Assembly (NCBI RefSeq): GCF_902459615.1
Contig: NZ_CABPSA010000012.1
Location: 1 to 64,000 of the forward strand
DNA: 64,000 nt
Source of the DNA: Pandoraea commovens
GTDB lineage: Bacteria > Pseudomonadota > Gammaproteobacteria > Burkholderiales > Burkholderiaceae
Direction of reading: 5' to 3'
In this document: positions 31,136 through 40,215 of the stretch, one piece after another
Layout: each line of letters starts with the position of its first letter
Position numbering within the stretch: position 1 is the first letter of the stretch
Notes under the pieces: generated by a model
Seen by the model: only the letters and a program-made list of their open reading frames with translations
Told to the model about the DNA's origin: nothing
Database searches by the model: none
Position numbers and translations under genes: made by a program

Positions 31136-32011
31136 ATGGCGGAAGTTACTACCCCGCTCACGTCTTTCGACGCCGTGACAGGTTTTCTGGCGGCCAACGC
31201 CGTGCACTACGGCCTGTCGTTCCTGCAAGCTGTGCTGATTCTGCTGGTCGGCTTCTGGGTCGCGAAGCGCTTGTCCCGCTTCGTTCACAAGACGCTCAGC
31301 CGCTCGCCGCATTTCGACGCCACACTCAAACCGCTGATCGAGTCAGTGGTGCTGTGGTCCGTGCGCATCATCACGATCATCGCGGTACTGGCACAGTTCG
31401 GCGTGCAGACGGCGAGCATCATTGCCGTCCTCGGCGCGGCGGGTTTGGCCATCGGTCTGGCACTGCAAGGCACGTTGCAGAACATTGCTGCGGGCACGAT
31501 GCTGCTGGTGCTGCGTCCGTTCCGCAATGGTGACTATGTGACGGCCGGGTCCACCGTGGCGGGCACCGTCGAAGAGATCGGTCTGTTCACGACGACACTC
31601 ACGAATGCCGATGGCATTTACGTCTGCGTGCCGAACAACCAAATCTGGGGACAGCCGATCACGAACTACAGCCGCAACGCGACCCGTCGAATGGAAATCA
31701 CGGTGGGCATTGCGCTGGACGACGACCTCGACGCCGCGATGAGCGCGTTGCGCCAACACGTGTCGGACGATCAGCGTGTGCTCGACAAGCCCGCGCCCGA
31801 AATCATGGTCAAGCAGGTCAGCGACAGCGCCGTGATCGTGAACGTGCGGGTCTGGTCGTTGCTGGGCAACTACTGGGGTCTGTATTGGGATCTGCAACGT
31901 AACGTGAAGGAGACGGTCGAGGGCGTCGGTTGCTCACTGCCTTATCCGACGCGCACCGTCATGCAGGTGCCCACGCAAACCATCCCGGACGCGGCACAGC
32001 CGCGACATTGA
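31136..32011 (+). CDS. mscS: small-conductance mechanosensitive channel (MscS family)
   Basis: 291-residue inner-membrane tension-gated channel that releases solutes on osmotic downshock. Three membrane segments are visible: VHYGLSFLQAVLILLVGFWVA, ESVVLWSVRIITIIAVLAQF, and the pore helix IIAVLGAAGLAIGLALQGTLQNIAAG with its Gly/Ala packing pattern. The beta domain follows with PFRNGDYVTAGSTVAGTVEEIGLF. The ATG at 31136 has an AGGGAGAAA ribosome site; the open frame extends 15 codons upstream without support. Length matches E. coli MscS (286). Confidence 0.95.
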   Translation: MAEVTTPLTSFDAVTGFLAANAVHYGLSFLQAVLILLVGFWVAKRLSRFVHKTLSRSPHFDATLKPLIESVVLWSVRIITIIAVLAQFGVQTASIIAVLGAAGLAIGLALQGTLQNIAAGTMLLVLRPFRNGDYVTAGSTVAGTVEEIGLFTTTLTNADGIYVCVPNNQIWGQPITNYSRNATRRMEITVGIALDDDLDAAMSALRQHVSDDQRVLDKPAPEIMVKQVSDSAVIVNVRVWSLLGNYWGLYWDLQRNVKETVEGVGCSLPYPTRTVMQVPTQTIPDAAQPRH

Positions 32012-32075
32012 TCGCATCCGACCGATCGCGATGGGGCGGCCACCGCTGGACATCAGTAGCAATCGGTAGCAATTG

Positions 32076-32834
32076 CTACTGCGGCAACTCCGCCGCCCCC
32101 ATCCGACGCGCAATCACCCCGGCGCGTTGCGAGAGATACGGGGAATTGCGATGCGTATCGAAGTAGCGCGGACGCGGCAACATGACCGCGAGCCGTGCAG
32201 CCTGCCACGGCGAGAGCTTCGACGCCGGAATCCCGTAGTAGTATCGCGCCGCAGCCTCCGCGCCGAACACGCCCTCGCCCCACTCCACCGAATTCAGATA
32301 GATCTCGAAGATGCGCTGCTTGTCCATCCAGAACTCAAGCATCCAGGTGATGGTAAATTCCTCGGCCTTGCGCAGGTAACTCTTCTCGCTCGACAGAAAC
32401 AGATTCTTCGCCAGTTGCTGCGAGATGGTCGAGCCGCCTGCCACGATGCGTCCCTTCTTCTGATTCTTCTCCCACGCACCGAGCATCGCGTCGATTTCGT
32501 AACCGTCGTGATTGACGAAGTTGGCGTCTTCGCTAGCGATGATCGCGCGCTTCAGATTGCGCGAAATCTGGTCGTACGACACCCATTCGTGTCGAAGTGT
32601 CGCTTTCGGATCCGTCTCATGAAGCCGCGCTTCGGCGGCACGCATGAATGCCGTCGATTGCGGATTGAAGCGCACCCACCAGCCGATTTGCAGGAAGTAG
32701 TACAGCTGCGTCGCCAGCACGCCCACGATCAGCAGTGTGATGAAGTAGCCCGCCCATTGCCACGGCCCCCAGGCGCGTTTGCGACGGGTGCCGTTAGCGC
32801 GGGAAGTCCGGGATGTATGTCGCTGGGCAACCAT
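32076..32834 (-). CDS. mtgA: monofunctional peptidoglycan transglycosylase
   Basis: 252-residue inner-membrane enzyme that polymerises lipid II glycan chains. A basic N-terminal region (RKRAWGPW) leads to one membrane segment (about residues 26-48). The GT51 domain contains the catalytic-Glu motif [14 protein letters not shown], then [16 protein letters not shown] and [28 protein letters not shown]. The ATG at 32834 is 8 bp after the aroE stop; an upstream-extended frame would overlap aroE and is rejected. Gene order aroE-mtgA is conserved in the group. Confidence 0.96.
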   Translation of the reverse strand: MVAQRHTSRTSRANGTRRKRAWGPWQWAGYFITLLIVGVLATQLYYFLQIGWWVRFNPQSTAFMRAAEARLHETDPKATLRHEWVSYDQISRNLKRAIIASEDANFVNHDGYEIDAMLGAWEKNQKKGRIVAGGSTISQQLAKNLFLSSEKSYLRKAEEFTITWMLEFWMDKQRIFEIYLNSVEWGEGVFGAEAAARYYYGIPASKLSPWQAARLAVMLPRPRYFDTHRNSPYLSQRAGVIARRMGAAELPQ

Positions 32835-32842
32835 CGGCACGA

Positions 32843-33715
32843 TCAGCTTTTGGCGTTGAGCCGGGCACGCAGCGCTGCGCGCACAACGTCGGTCGACGGT
32901 CGCACACCGCGCCACACGGCAAACGCTTCGGCCGCCTGCTCGACGAGCATGCCCAGCCCGTCCGACGCCTTCGCCGCGCCGGAGGCCAACGCGTGCGTCA
33001 TGAAGACCGTCGGCTGCGCCCCGTACATCATGTCGTACGCGAGCGAACCCGTGGCATAGGCAAGCGCAGGCAACGGCGGGACTTCGCCCTGGAGGCTGCC
33101 GGCCGTGGCGTTGATGACGACGTCGAATCCGGCGGGAACGGCATCCCAGCCACCACCGCCCAACGTCACGTTGTGACGTGCGGCCGCATCGGCAAACCGG
33201 GCGACCAGTTCATCGGCACGCGTCGCCGTGCGATTCGCGACAAAGAGCGCCGCCGGCTTCGCCTCGATCAGCGGCAGCATCGCGCCACGCGACGCGCCAC
33301 CTGCACCCAGTAGCAACACACGGCGCCCGGCGAGCGTCACACCGAGCGGGCCTTCGATGTCGCGCACCAGACCGACGCCATCCGTGTTGTCGCCGGTGAT
33401 GCCTTGCGCGTCGAATACCAGTGTGTTGACGGCCCCCGCCGCTTGCGCGCGTTCGGTGAGCCGATCCGCCAATGCATGGGCTTCCAGTTTGAACGGAACG
33501 GTGACGTTGGCCCCGCGCGCACCTTGTTCGATGAACGTGCGTACCGTGGCGGCAAACGCGTCGAGCGGTGCAAGCAGACGCTCGTAGACGAGTCGTTGCC
33601 CCGTCTCACGCGCAAACTCGGCGTGAATGAAAGGCGACTGGCTATGTTCGACAGGATGACCGATCACGGCGTAGCGATCGGTGGGCAAATCCCCGGCAGG
33701 CGTTTGGTTTGTCAT
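32843..33715 (-). CDS. aroE: shikimate dehydrogenase
   Basis: 290-residue enzyme reducing 3-dehydroshikimate to shikimate with NADPH in aromatic amino acid synthesis. Substrate motif [20 protein letters not shown] near the N-terminus, [15 protein letters not shown] with the catalytic Lys, [12 protein letters not shown] and the Rossmann [13 protein letters not shown] are all present. The ATG at 33715 is preferred over a TTG three codons upstream. It pairs with mtgA downstream. The aroQ gene of the preceding pathway step also occurs in this window. Confidence 0.97.
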   Translation of the reverse strand: MTNQTPAGDLPTDRYAVIGHPVEHSQSPFIHAEFARETGQRLVYERLLAPLDAFAATVRTFIEQGARGANVTVPFKLEAHALADRLTERAQAAGAVNTLVFDAQGITGDNTDGVGLVRDIEGPLGVTLAGRRVLLLGAGGASRGAMLPLIEAKPAALFVANRTATRADELVARFADAAARHNVTLGGGGWDAVPAGFDVVINATAGSLQGEVPPLPALAYATGSLAYDMMYGAQPTVFMTHALASGAAKASDGLGMLVEQAAEAFAVWRGVRPSTDVVRAALRARLNAKS

Positions 33716-33801
33716 CGTTTTCAAAGACGCGGCGCCTGGCTTTCGCTCAGGCGCCGCTGATATTCATGCAGCAGGTCATCGGCCGATACGGCGTCAGGCC
33801 G

Positions 33802-34698
33802 TCACCAGAGAATCCATAGCAGGATGCCTCCGAACAACGCCCATTTCACCGCATAGTACACGCTACGGTTCCACGCCTTCAGACGTTTGCCGACGATGCG
33901 AATCGAGTAAATATACTTGAACACCTTGTTCAAGCCACCGGTACGGTCGCCCGCGTCGTTCGGCGACGCTGCTGCGCCCACCAGATGACGGCCGAACCAA
34001 CGGTTGATGGCCTGCGTCCAGCGGTACTTCATCGGACGCTCGACATCGCAAAACAGAATGATGCGATTCTGGCCGCTCTGGTTCTCGGCGTAGTGAATAT
34101 ACGTCTCATCGAACATCACGCCTTCACCATCGCGCCAACTATAACGTTGACCGTCGACATCGATGTAACAACGGTCGTCGTTCGGCGTGACCAGCCCGAG
34201 GTGATAGCGCAGCGAACCGGCGTACGGATCGCGGTGACGCACCAATCGGCTGCCATGCGGCAATTCTGCAAACATCGCCGCCTTGATCGTCGGAATCTTG
34301 CGCACGAGGTCGGTTGTGACCGGACACAGCGCTTTGGCGGACGGATGCGATTCGTCATACCACTTCAGATAGAACCGCTTCCAACCGCTTTTGAAGAACG
34401 AATTGAAGCCGACATCGTTGTACTTGTCGGACGCTTTGATACGGCTCGCGTCGAGTAACGACATCGCTTCGGCACGAATCGCTTCCCAGTTCTGACGCAA
34501 TGGCTCCAGTTCAGGGAAATTGTCGGACTTCAGATAAGGCGTCGTAGGTACACGCGAAAAGGTGTACATAAAGACGTTCAGCGGTGACAGGAACGTCGAA
34601 TGGTCGGACAGTTGGCGGAAAAATTTATGGCGAACCTTACCGCGGAAATGCACATACACAGCACAAGCAGCAATGATCGCCAGAACAATCCATTTCAT
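33802..34698 (-). CDS. lpxO: LpxO-like lipid A hydroxylase (aspartyl/asparaginyl beta-hydroxylase family)
   Basis: 298-residue membrane protein, Fe(II)/2-oxoglutarate dioxygenase type. Relatives hydroxylate a secondary acyl chain of lipid A. An N-terminal membrane anchor (residues about 3-17) and a C-terminal hydrophobic segment (about 282-298) flank the catalytic domain; the iron-binding HxD is in LVRHRDPYAGSLRYHLGL and the distal His in TYIHYAENQSGQNRIILF. Hand-counted GC over 720 bp of the gene is about 55 %, clearly below the neighbours (about 65-72 % in sampled aroE lines). This, and its place inside an otherwise conserved tonB-aroE block, suggests acquisition or relaxed constraint. Confidence 0.86.
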   Translation of the reverse strand: MKWIVLAIIAACAVYVHFRGKVRHKFFRQLSDHSTFLSPLNVFMYTFSRVPTTPYLKSDNFPELEPLRQNWEAIRAEAMSLLDASRIKASDKYNDVGFNSFFKSGWKRFYLKWYDESHPSAKALCPVTTDLVRKIPTIKAAMFAELPHGSRLVRHRDPYAGSLRYHLGLVTPNDDRCYIDVDGQRYSWRDGEGVMFDETYIHYAENQSGQNRIILFCDVERPMKYRWTQAINRWFGRHLVGAAASPNDAGDRTGGLNKVFKYIYSIRIVGKRLKAWNRSVYYAVKWALFGGILLWILW

Positions 34699-34730
34699 GG
34701 CGGACTTTTCGAGATCGGGAAAACCCAGCG

Positions 34731-34736
34731 ATTATA
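34731..34736 (-). promoter_or_regulatory. -10 element (TATAAT) of the lpxO-like gene
   Basis: Minus-strand TATAAT about 33 bp before the ATG. It abuts a perfect 10-bp palindrome AGAAATTTCT (34736-34745), which could bind a regulator. No good -35 is visible. Confidence 0.4.
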
Positions 34737-34806
34737 GAAATTTCTGAAAAGTTTCACCGACCACGATCCCAACGGGATAGCGGTCCGCTGCGGCCACACC
34801 GACGTG

Positions 34807-35766
34807 CTATTGCGGGTTGCCCTGCGCCGGTGCAGTGAGCGTTTGCGCCTGCACGCCCTGACGGGTAAATGTCATTCGCGTGACGATTTCGAGGATGTCA
34901 TAACGCTGCCTCATCTCGGACGAGAAGTCGCCAAACGGCGCGCTGGCCTGCACGATCGCGACTGCGCGTCGATCCAGATCCCGATTGCCGGAACTGCGAG
35001 TCACCTCCACGCCGACGACGTTCCAACCGTCCTTGTGGTACCCCAGCCCGCCCCGTTGATTCACATTGAGCGTGACGATCAGCTCACCGTACAACCGGTC
35101 GTTGCCGATTTGCGGAAAGTGCTCAGTTCCGTAGCGCTCGATACGATGACGCAAACCATCGAAGTATCTGGCATACGCGACTTCGCGCGTGTTCGCCGTC
35201 ACCTGACCGCGCTTGGGGCGTGTCTGATAGGCGCGCAGTTGCTTGTCGATTTCCGCCTGCAAGCGTGCGATCTGCTGGTCGACCGTCTGGTCGTCGAGTC
35301 CATGACCGCGCTGCGGCGTGTCCGCGCGATTGCGCTGCGCTTCAGGCGTGGTCGCGTACTGACTGCGTAGCTGCGAAAGCAGCTTCTCCTGCATCGCTTC
35401 AAGGTCACTCACATTGCGCTGGACCTGTGCGACGGGGGCACCATCGCGCTCGACGGCCTGCGACGGCAGTGGCGACGTGGCGCGCTCGCCGTCATGCTCC
35501 CCGCCACCGACAAGATTGGCCTGTGCGAGCGCCGTCGCTTTGTCCGGTGCGTTGGCCGACTTCGCGTTGACGAGGACGACTTCGAGGGGCGTATCTGCGC
35601 TGTGCAACCGGAAACTGTCGGGCGCAACGAAATGGACGGCCAGCGCGAGCAAATGCACCACCGCCGAAAAAATCAGGCCGGTGGCGAGCGGGTGCTCGCG
35701 CATCAGCGACCAGCCGCGACGTCGCGCCGCGGCCAGATCGCCGGAGGGTAAAGCCGGTTTCAGCAC
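34807..35766 (-). CDS. TonB-family protein
   Basis: 319-residue energy-transducing protein or TolA-like relative. One N-terminal membrane anchor (residues about 29-48, ATGLIFSAVVHLLALAVHF) is followed by a long linker with coiled-coil tendency (LEAMQEKLLSQLRSQ..., QQIARLQAEIDKQLRAYQTRP). The C-terminal TonB-like domain covers about residues 205-305 (YARYFDGLRHRIERYGTEHFP, GELIVTLNVNQRGGL). The start is GTG at 35766 and overlaps the RNB gene's end by 7 bp, so the two are coupled. It lacks the Pro-rich Lys-Pro/Glu-Pro spacer of classical TonB. No exbB/exbD nearby, so its partner is not defined. Confidence 0.82.
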   Translation of the reverse strand: MLKPALPSGDLAAARRRGWSLMREHPLATGLIFSAVVHLLALAVHFVAPDSFRLHSADTPLEVVLVNAKSANAPDKATALAQANLVGGGEHDGERATSPLPSQAVERDGAPVAQVQRNVSDLEAMQEKLLSQLRSQYATTPEAQRNRADTPQRGHGLDDQTVDQQIARLQAEIDKQLRAYQTRPKRGQVTANTREVAYARYFDGLRHRIERYGTEHFPQIGNDRLYGELIVTLNVNQRGGLGYHKDGWNVVGVEVTRSSGNRDLDRRAVAIVQASAPFGDFSSEMRQRYDILEIVTRMTFTRQGVQAQTLTAPAQGNPQ

Positions 35767-37964
35767 GCGGGGCTGGCCGAAGCGTCGTGCGCCCCTGCTG
35801 CCATGAGCGCAGCGGCCATCGGCGACCCGGCGTCGGACGCCGCGACCGAGTCATCGCCCCGGGCGGACACGGTGTCGCCATCGTCAGCGGCACCTTCGGC
35901 AGCCCCCGCCGCACCGAGATCGCCGTCAGACGACTCAGACGATTCGGACGAGTCGGAGCCTTCACCACCATCGGCACCGTCAGCACCACCGCTCTCGCCA
36001 CCCTCGCCACCCTCTCCACCGTCACCGGCACCGCCGTCACCTTCGTCGTCATCATCCGCGAGTTCGGTCTGGCTCGCGCCGAGCACCTGCGAGATGCGCA
36101 CCGAAATACTGAGTGTGACGACGTCGAACGACAGCACGTCGAGCATGATCTGCGTGCCACGCGCATGCAATCCGAGTCCCGGCACGATGAGCGTGAGGGG
36201 GATGTCGTTCAGACGAACGGTATCGCCCTTGAGCACACTCGCCTGCACCTGCGACTTGTTCTCCTGAATCAGCCAGCGCATGCACCAGTAGCGCTCCATG
36301 CGGCTCTGATGTTCGCCATAGGCCGCGTACGCCGCCTCGAAGCTCGACACCGTTGCATAGAGATCGGCATCTTTCGGCTTGAACGGCGCGGCCAGTTTGG
36401 CCGTCACGCCGTGGCGCACGCAGGCGATCAGTTGCCACTGGTTCACAAGGTCGACATAGCGACGCAGCGGCGACGTGCTCCACGCGTACTGCTCGACACC
36501 CAGCCCTTCGTGCGGGGCGGGCGACGTCTGCATACGCGTGCGGTTCACGCCGTATGCACGTTGTGCGCGGTAGATGCCCGGCACGCCGCATTCGGCCAGA
36601 AGGCGCCCCCAGCGGCTGTTCGCGAGAATCGCCATTTCGGCGACGATCAGATCGAGCGGCGCGCCACGCAGACGCTGCTTGATCGTGACGTGCTCGCCGT
36701 CGACGTAAAAATTGAAGTCGGTCTTGTTCTGCACTTCCGGACGCAGACCGTAGCCCACACGCGCAGCCTGACGCTTGTCGTACAGCGATTGCGCAAACGG
36801 CCACAGCAGACGCAGCTCTTCCTTGTGCGGATAGTCGCCGCTGCCATCGGCCAGCGTTTCTGCCGTGATGATGGCGTCGAGTTCGTTGTGGCGCAGGTTG
36901 GCGGAAATCGGCACGAGTTCTGCGCGCGTCTCGGTCGTCACGATCTCATACGTGTCGGCCTTGACCACGACATACAGCGACAGGGCCGGACGCGCGCCCC
37001 CTTCGGCGAGCGTATAAGTCTCGACCACCGAATCGGGCAGCATCGTGATCTTCTCGCCGGGCGAATAGACCGTCGACAGACGCACGCGGGCGATCTCGTC
37101 GATGGCGTCGCCGCGCGTGATGCCCAGCGCTGGTGCCGCAATGTGGATACCCACGCGCAGCAGACCGTCCGGCAGCAATTGCACCGAAAGAGCGTCGTCG
37201 ATTTCGGTCGTCGTCGAATCGTCGATCGAGAACGCTTGCACGTCGGCCAACGGCAGATCGTCGGACGGCAGCGGCGTCGGCCCCACATCGGGGAAGCCGG
37301 TACCGCGCGGGAAATGTTCGTAGAGGAACGCGGCCTCGTGATAGGCGCGCGGCGACGCAATGCCACCACACGCCAGCATGACCTCGGCGTGGGTCTTGCC
37401 CAACGCAATGGCAGCCGCATCGAGCGCCTTCCATTCAAGCGCGTTCTTATCGGGACGGAACAGCAGTTGCAGCTCCTTGCCCTTGAACGCGTCCGGCAGC
37501 GAGCCGGCGATCATCTGATCGGCGTACGACTGCTGCAACTCCGCTTGCTGTTGCTTGCGCGCCAGTCCGGCCAGTGCGGCCTCAAGCTGTTCCTGCGCGG
37601 CGCGCTGATACTGACCGCGGCCTTTGCGACGGAAATAGATCGGCGACGCCTGCAAGGCCAACGCCAGCCCGGCCTGCTGCGCGACGCTCGCGCCCTCCCC
37701 GAAGTACTCGGCTGCGAGCACGGGAAACGCGAATTCGTCAGCCGGCGCGCACTCCCACAGGAAACTCATATCGATATCCTGTGCGGCAGCCTGGGCCTGC
37801 GCGATCAACTCGGCGGGCGTGGGCGACTCGAAACGTAGCAGAACGTCGCGTCCCTTGATCTTGCTGCGACGCCCGCCAGGCAACTCCACCTGATACGACT
37901 CGCCCTGCTGCGACAACACCGTGCCAGCCTTGAAGCCGCCGGATTCCTCAAAAAAAATGTTCAT
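35760..37964 (-). CDS. RNB-domain exoribonuclease with acidic C-terminal tail
   Basis: 734-residue RNase II/R family protein. The RNB catalytic domain lies in about residues 235-560 (DVQAFSIDDSTTTEIDDALSVQ with the metal-binding Asp cluster, LPDGLLRVGIHIAAPA, RMQTSPAPHEGLGVEQYAWSTSPLRRYVDLVNQ). A degenerate S1-like domain may follow to about residue 640. The last about 90 residues are low complexity, rich in Asp, Glu, Gly, Ser and Ala (DDDDEGDGGAGDGGEGGEGG). Substrate is probably RNA degraded 3' to 5'. It is not full-length RNase R (no N-terminal cold-shock pair apparent). A TACAAT -10 candidate lies about 30 bp upstream. Coupled to the tonB-like gene. Confidence 0.88.
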   Translation of the reverse strand: MNIFFEESGGFKAGTVLSQQGESYQVELPGGRRSKIKGRDVLLRFESPTPAELIAQAQAAAQDIDMSFLWECAPADEFAFPVLAAEYFGEGASVAQQAGLALALQASPIYFRRKGRGQYQRAAQEQLEAALAGLARKQQQAELQQSYADQMIAGSLPDAFKGKELQLLFRPDKNALEWKALDAAAIALGKTHAEVMLACGGIASPRAYHEAAFLYEHFPRGTGFPDVGPTPLPSDDLPLADVQAFSIDDSTTTEIDDALSVQLLPDGLLRVGIHIAAPALGITRGDAIDEIARVRLSTVYSPGEKITMLPDSVVETYTLAEGGARPALSLYVVVKADTYEIVTTETRAELVPISANLRHNELDAIITAETLADGSGDYPHKEELRLLWPFAQSLYDKRQAARVGYGLRPEVQNKTDFNFYVDGEHVTIKQRLRGAPLDLIVAEMAILANSRWGRLLAECGVPGIYRAQRAYGVNRTRMQTSPAPHEGLGVEQYAWSTSPLRRYVDLVNQWQLIACVRHGVTAKLAAPFKPKDADLYATVSSFEAAYAAYGEHQSRMERYWCMRWLIQENKSQVQASVLKGDTVRLNDIPLTLIVPGLGLHARGTQIMLDVLSFDVVTLSISVRISQVLGASQTELADDDDEGDGGAGDGGEGGEGGESGGADGADGGEGSDSSESSESSDGDLGAAGAAEGAADDGDTVSARGDDSVAASDAGSPMAAALMAAGAHDASASPAC

Positions 37965-37992
37965 GAAACAGCCATCGATCGCAATAGGCGAT

Positions 37993-37998
37993 ATTGTA
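37993..37998 (-). promoter_or_regulatory. -10 candidate (TACAAT) of the RNB gene
   Basis: Minus-strand GGGCTACAAT; the same decamer occurs upstream of maeB (26422-26431) and ampD (56931-56940). A CCGCC/GGCGG inverted repeat lies immediately upstream. No clear -35. Confidence 0.35.
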
Positions 37999-38041
37999 GC
38001 CCGCCAAACTACGGCGGTTTAGGACAGAACGGGGTAACGCG

Positions 38042-38653
38042 TCATTCGCCCGCGAACGGGCTTGCTGCGTCAGGCGAAGGTGGTACGTCGATGCCGGCGA
38101 AACGCAGCACGTCGTCCATATAGTTAGCGAAATCGGAAATCCCGTGGTCGCTCCCCTCGATCAGCGTGAGCTTCGCCCCCGGAAATTTCGCCACCATGTC
38201 GCGATAATCCAGTGTCTGGTCGCCGGTCGCGGCCACCAGGTAATAGCGCTCGGGGCGGGTAATCTGTGCCACGTCGATCATGCGGAGTTCGTCCAGATGG
38301 CGCGGTTCGACGACGATGGAACCACCGCCGTGCCACATCGGCTGCTCGCCGAGCCATTTACCGAGATCGTCATACGGACGCGTCGCCGGATTGAGCAGCA
38401 CGGCGCGGCAACCCAGCTTTTCTGCGAGATACGTCGCGTAGTAGCCACCCAGCGAGCTACCCACGATGGTCAGCTCGTCGGGGCTCACGCCGGTCAGCAG
38501 GCGTTGCGCATCGACAACGGCGGCGAGCGGCGACGGCGGCAACTGCGGGCACGCCCAGTCGTGCCCCAGACCGAGCCGGTGCATACGGGCAGCCATCAAC
38601 TGCGCCTTAAATGAACGCGGCGACGAACGGAAGCCGTGCAAATAGAGAATCAT
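38042..38653 (-). CDS. YqiA-type alpha/beta-hydrolase (esterase)
   Basis: 203-residue single-domain alpha/beta hydrolase. The start ILYLHGFRSSPRSFKA is the oxyanion-hole strand of the YqiA/YcfP group; the nucleophile elbow is IVGSSLGGYYATYLAE (Ser); the late acid-His part has VAATGDQTLDYRDM and IEGSDHGISDF (His). This is a small cytosolic esterase family with unknown physiological substrate. It lies between mpl and the RNB gene, the usual neighbourhood in this group. Confidence 0.9.
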   Translation of the reverse strand: MILYLHGFRSSPRSFKAQLMAARMHRLGLGHDWACPQLPPSPLAAVVDAQRLLTGVSPDELTIVGSSLGGYYATYLAEKLGCRAVLLNPATRPYDDLGKWLGEQPMWHGGGSIVVEPRHLDELRMIDVAQITRPERYYLVAATGDQTLDYRDMVAKFPGAKLTLIEGSDHGISDFANYMDDVLRFAGIDVPPSPDAASPFAGE

Positions 38654-38713
38654 GGGAGCCCCGATAAAACCAAGTCAGTGTGCGCAAGCCACGTGTAACC
38701 GGCTTAGGCGCGC

Positions 38714-40096
38714 TCAGGCGCGCGCCGCCAGCGCATCAAGCAATTTCTGATGAATGCCGCCAAAGCCACCGTTACTCATCACCACGATCTGGTCACCCGG
38801 CTGCGCGGCTGCGCTCACTGCACGCACCAGCCCGTCGATGTCGCTGAACGCCTGAGCACGCGCGCCTAACGGGGCAAGCGCTTCAGTCAGATTCCAGCCG
38901 AGCGAATCCTTGCCGGACGGTGCGCCATAGCCGAACACCAGATCGGCATCGGCCAGACTCGCGGGCAGTTGTGCCTTCATCACGCCGAGCTTCATCGTGT
39001 TGGAGCGCGGTTCGAGCACCGCCAGAATGCGGGCCTTGCCCGCGCGGCGACGCAGGCCGGCCAACGTCGTCTGAATAGCGGTCGGATGATGGGCGAAGTC
39101 GTCGTAGACGGTCACGCCGGCGGCTTCACCGCGCACTTCCATACGGCGCTTCACGTTCTGGAACTTGCCCAGCGACGCGGCCCCCTGCTCCGGCGGCACG
39201 CCCACGTGACGTGCGGCAGCCAGTGCGGCGAGCGCATTCATCCGGTTGTGTTCGCCCTGAAGCGCCCATTTCACTTCCCCCGCAGCCTTCGGACCCTGAT
39301 GGACCCAGAACGCCTCTTGCCCCGCAGCCAGCGTTTCGTTGGCCTCGGCCACGTGCCAGCCGTCTGCCACGCCGAAGCGTTCGACTTCGCTCCAGCAGCC
39401 GCGCGTCAGCACGCGCTCCAGCGCCGGTTCGCGACCGTTCACGATCAGACGGCCCTGCCCGGGGACAGTACGCACAAGATGATGGAATTGCGTCTCGATT
39501 GCCGTCAGATCCGGGAAGATGTCGGCGTGATCGAACTCCAGATTGTTCAGGATGGCGGTGCGCGGGTGGTAATGGACGAACTTCGAGCGCTTGTCGAAGA
39601 ACGCGGTGTCGTACTCGTCCGCCTCGATGACGAAGAAATCGCTGTCGGTCAGCCGCGCCGAAATACCGAAGTTCATCGGCACGCCGCCGACGAGGAAGCC
39701 CGGGTTGTACCCGGCGTCTTCGAGAATCCACGCCAGCATCGACGTCGTGGTCGTCTTGCCGTGCGTACCGGCCACCGCCAGCACCCACTTCTTCGACAGC
39801 ACGTGCTCGCCGAGCCATTGCGGGCCGGAGGTGTAAGGCAGATTCCGGTTCAGGATCTCCTCCATCAGCGGATTGCCGCGCGACACGACGTTGCCGATCA
39901 CGAACAGGTCAGGCTCCAGCGAGACCTGGTCAGCGTCGAACCCTTCGATCAGGCGAATGCCCTGCGCCTCGAGCTGAGTGCTCATCGGCGGATAGACGTT
40001 GGCGTCGCAACCCGTGACGGTGTGACCGGCCTGACGCGCGAGGACTGCCAGTCCGCCCATGAACGTGCCGCAGATGCCAAGAATATGAATATGCAT
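38714..40096 (-). CDS. mpl: UDP-N-acetylmuramate:L-alanyl-gamma-D-glutamyl-meso-diaminopimelate ligase
   Basis: 460-residue peptidoglycan-recycling ligase that attaches the recovered tripeptide to UDP-MurNAc. The start HIHILGICGTFMGGLAVLAR is Mur-ligase domain 1; the ATP site is AGTHGKTTTTSMLAWIL; later domains carry GEHNRMNALAALAAARHVG and FAHHPTAIQTTL. The ATG at 40096 is the family start; a 28-codon extension is rejected. It works with AmpD (also in this window), which releases the tripeptide during recycling. Divergent from a conserved unknown gene. Confidence 0.96.
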   Translation of the reverse strand: MHIHILGICGTFMGGLAVLARQAGHTVTGCDANVYPPMSTQLEAQGIRLIEGFDADQVSLEPDLFVIGNVVSRGNPLMEEILNRNLPYTSGPQWLGEHVLSKKWVLAVAGTHGKTTTTSMLAWILEDAGYNPGFLVGGVPMNFGISARLTDSDFFVIEADEYDTAFFDKRSKFVHYHPRTAILNNLEFDHADIFPDLTAIETQFHHLVRTVPGQGRLIVNGREPALERVLTRGCWSEVERFGVADGWHVAEANETLAAGQEAFWVHQGPKAAGEVKWALQGEHNRMNALAALAAARHVGVPPEQGAASLGKFQNVKRRMEVRGEAAGVTVYDDFAHHPTAIQTTLAGLRRRAGKARILAVLEPRSNTMKLGVMKAQLPASLADADLVFGYGAPSGKDSLGWNLTEALAPLGARAQAFSDIDGLVRAVSAAAQPGDQIVVMSNGGFGGIHQKLLDALAARA

Positions 40097-40215
40097 GGAT
40101 GGGGAGCGTGGTGAGGACGGGCCGAACCCGTGCGGGAAATGGGAGTGCAGAGAAGCCAGGGGCTCCATTGTACCTGTCACGTGAACCGCAATGCCTTTCG
40201 GGTATCATCGTTTGC

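Noticed and set aside
35787-37838. 683-codon open frame opposite the RNB gene
   Set aside because: Antisense shadow, no recognisable domain.
40099-40215. Extension of the conserved unknown gene to an upstream start
   Set aside because: The added 39 codons cover the divergent mpl promoter region and are not protein-like; ATG at 40216 is preferred.
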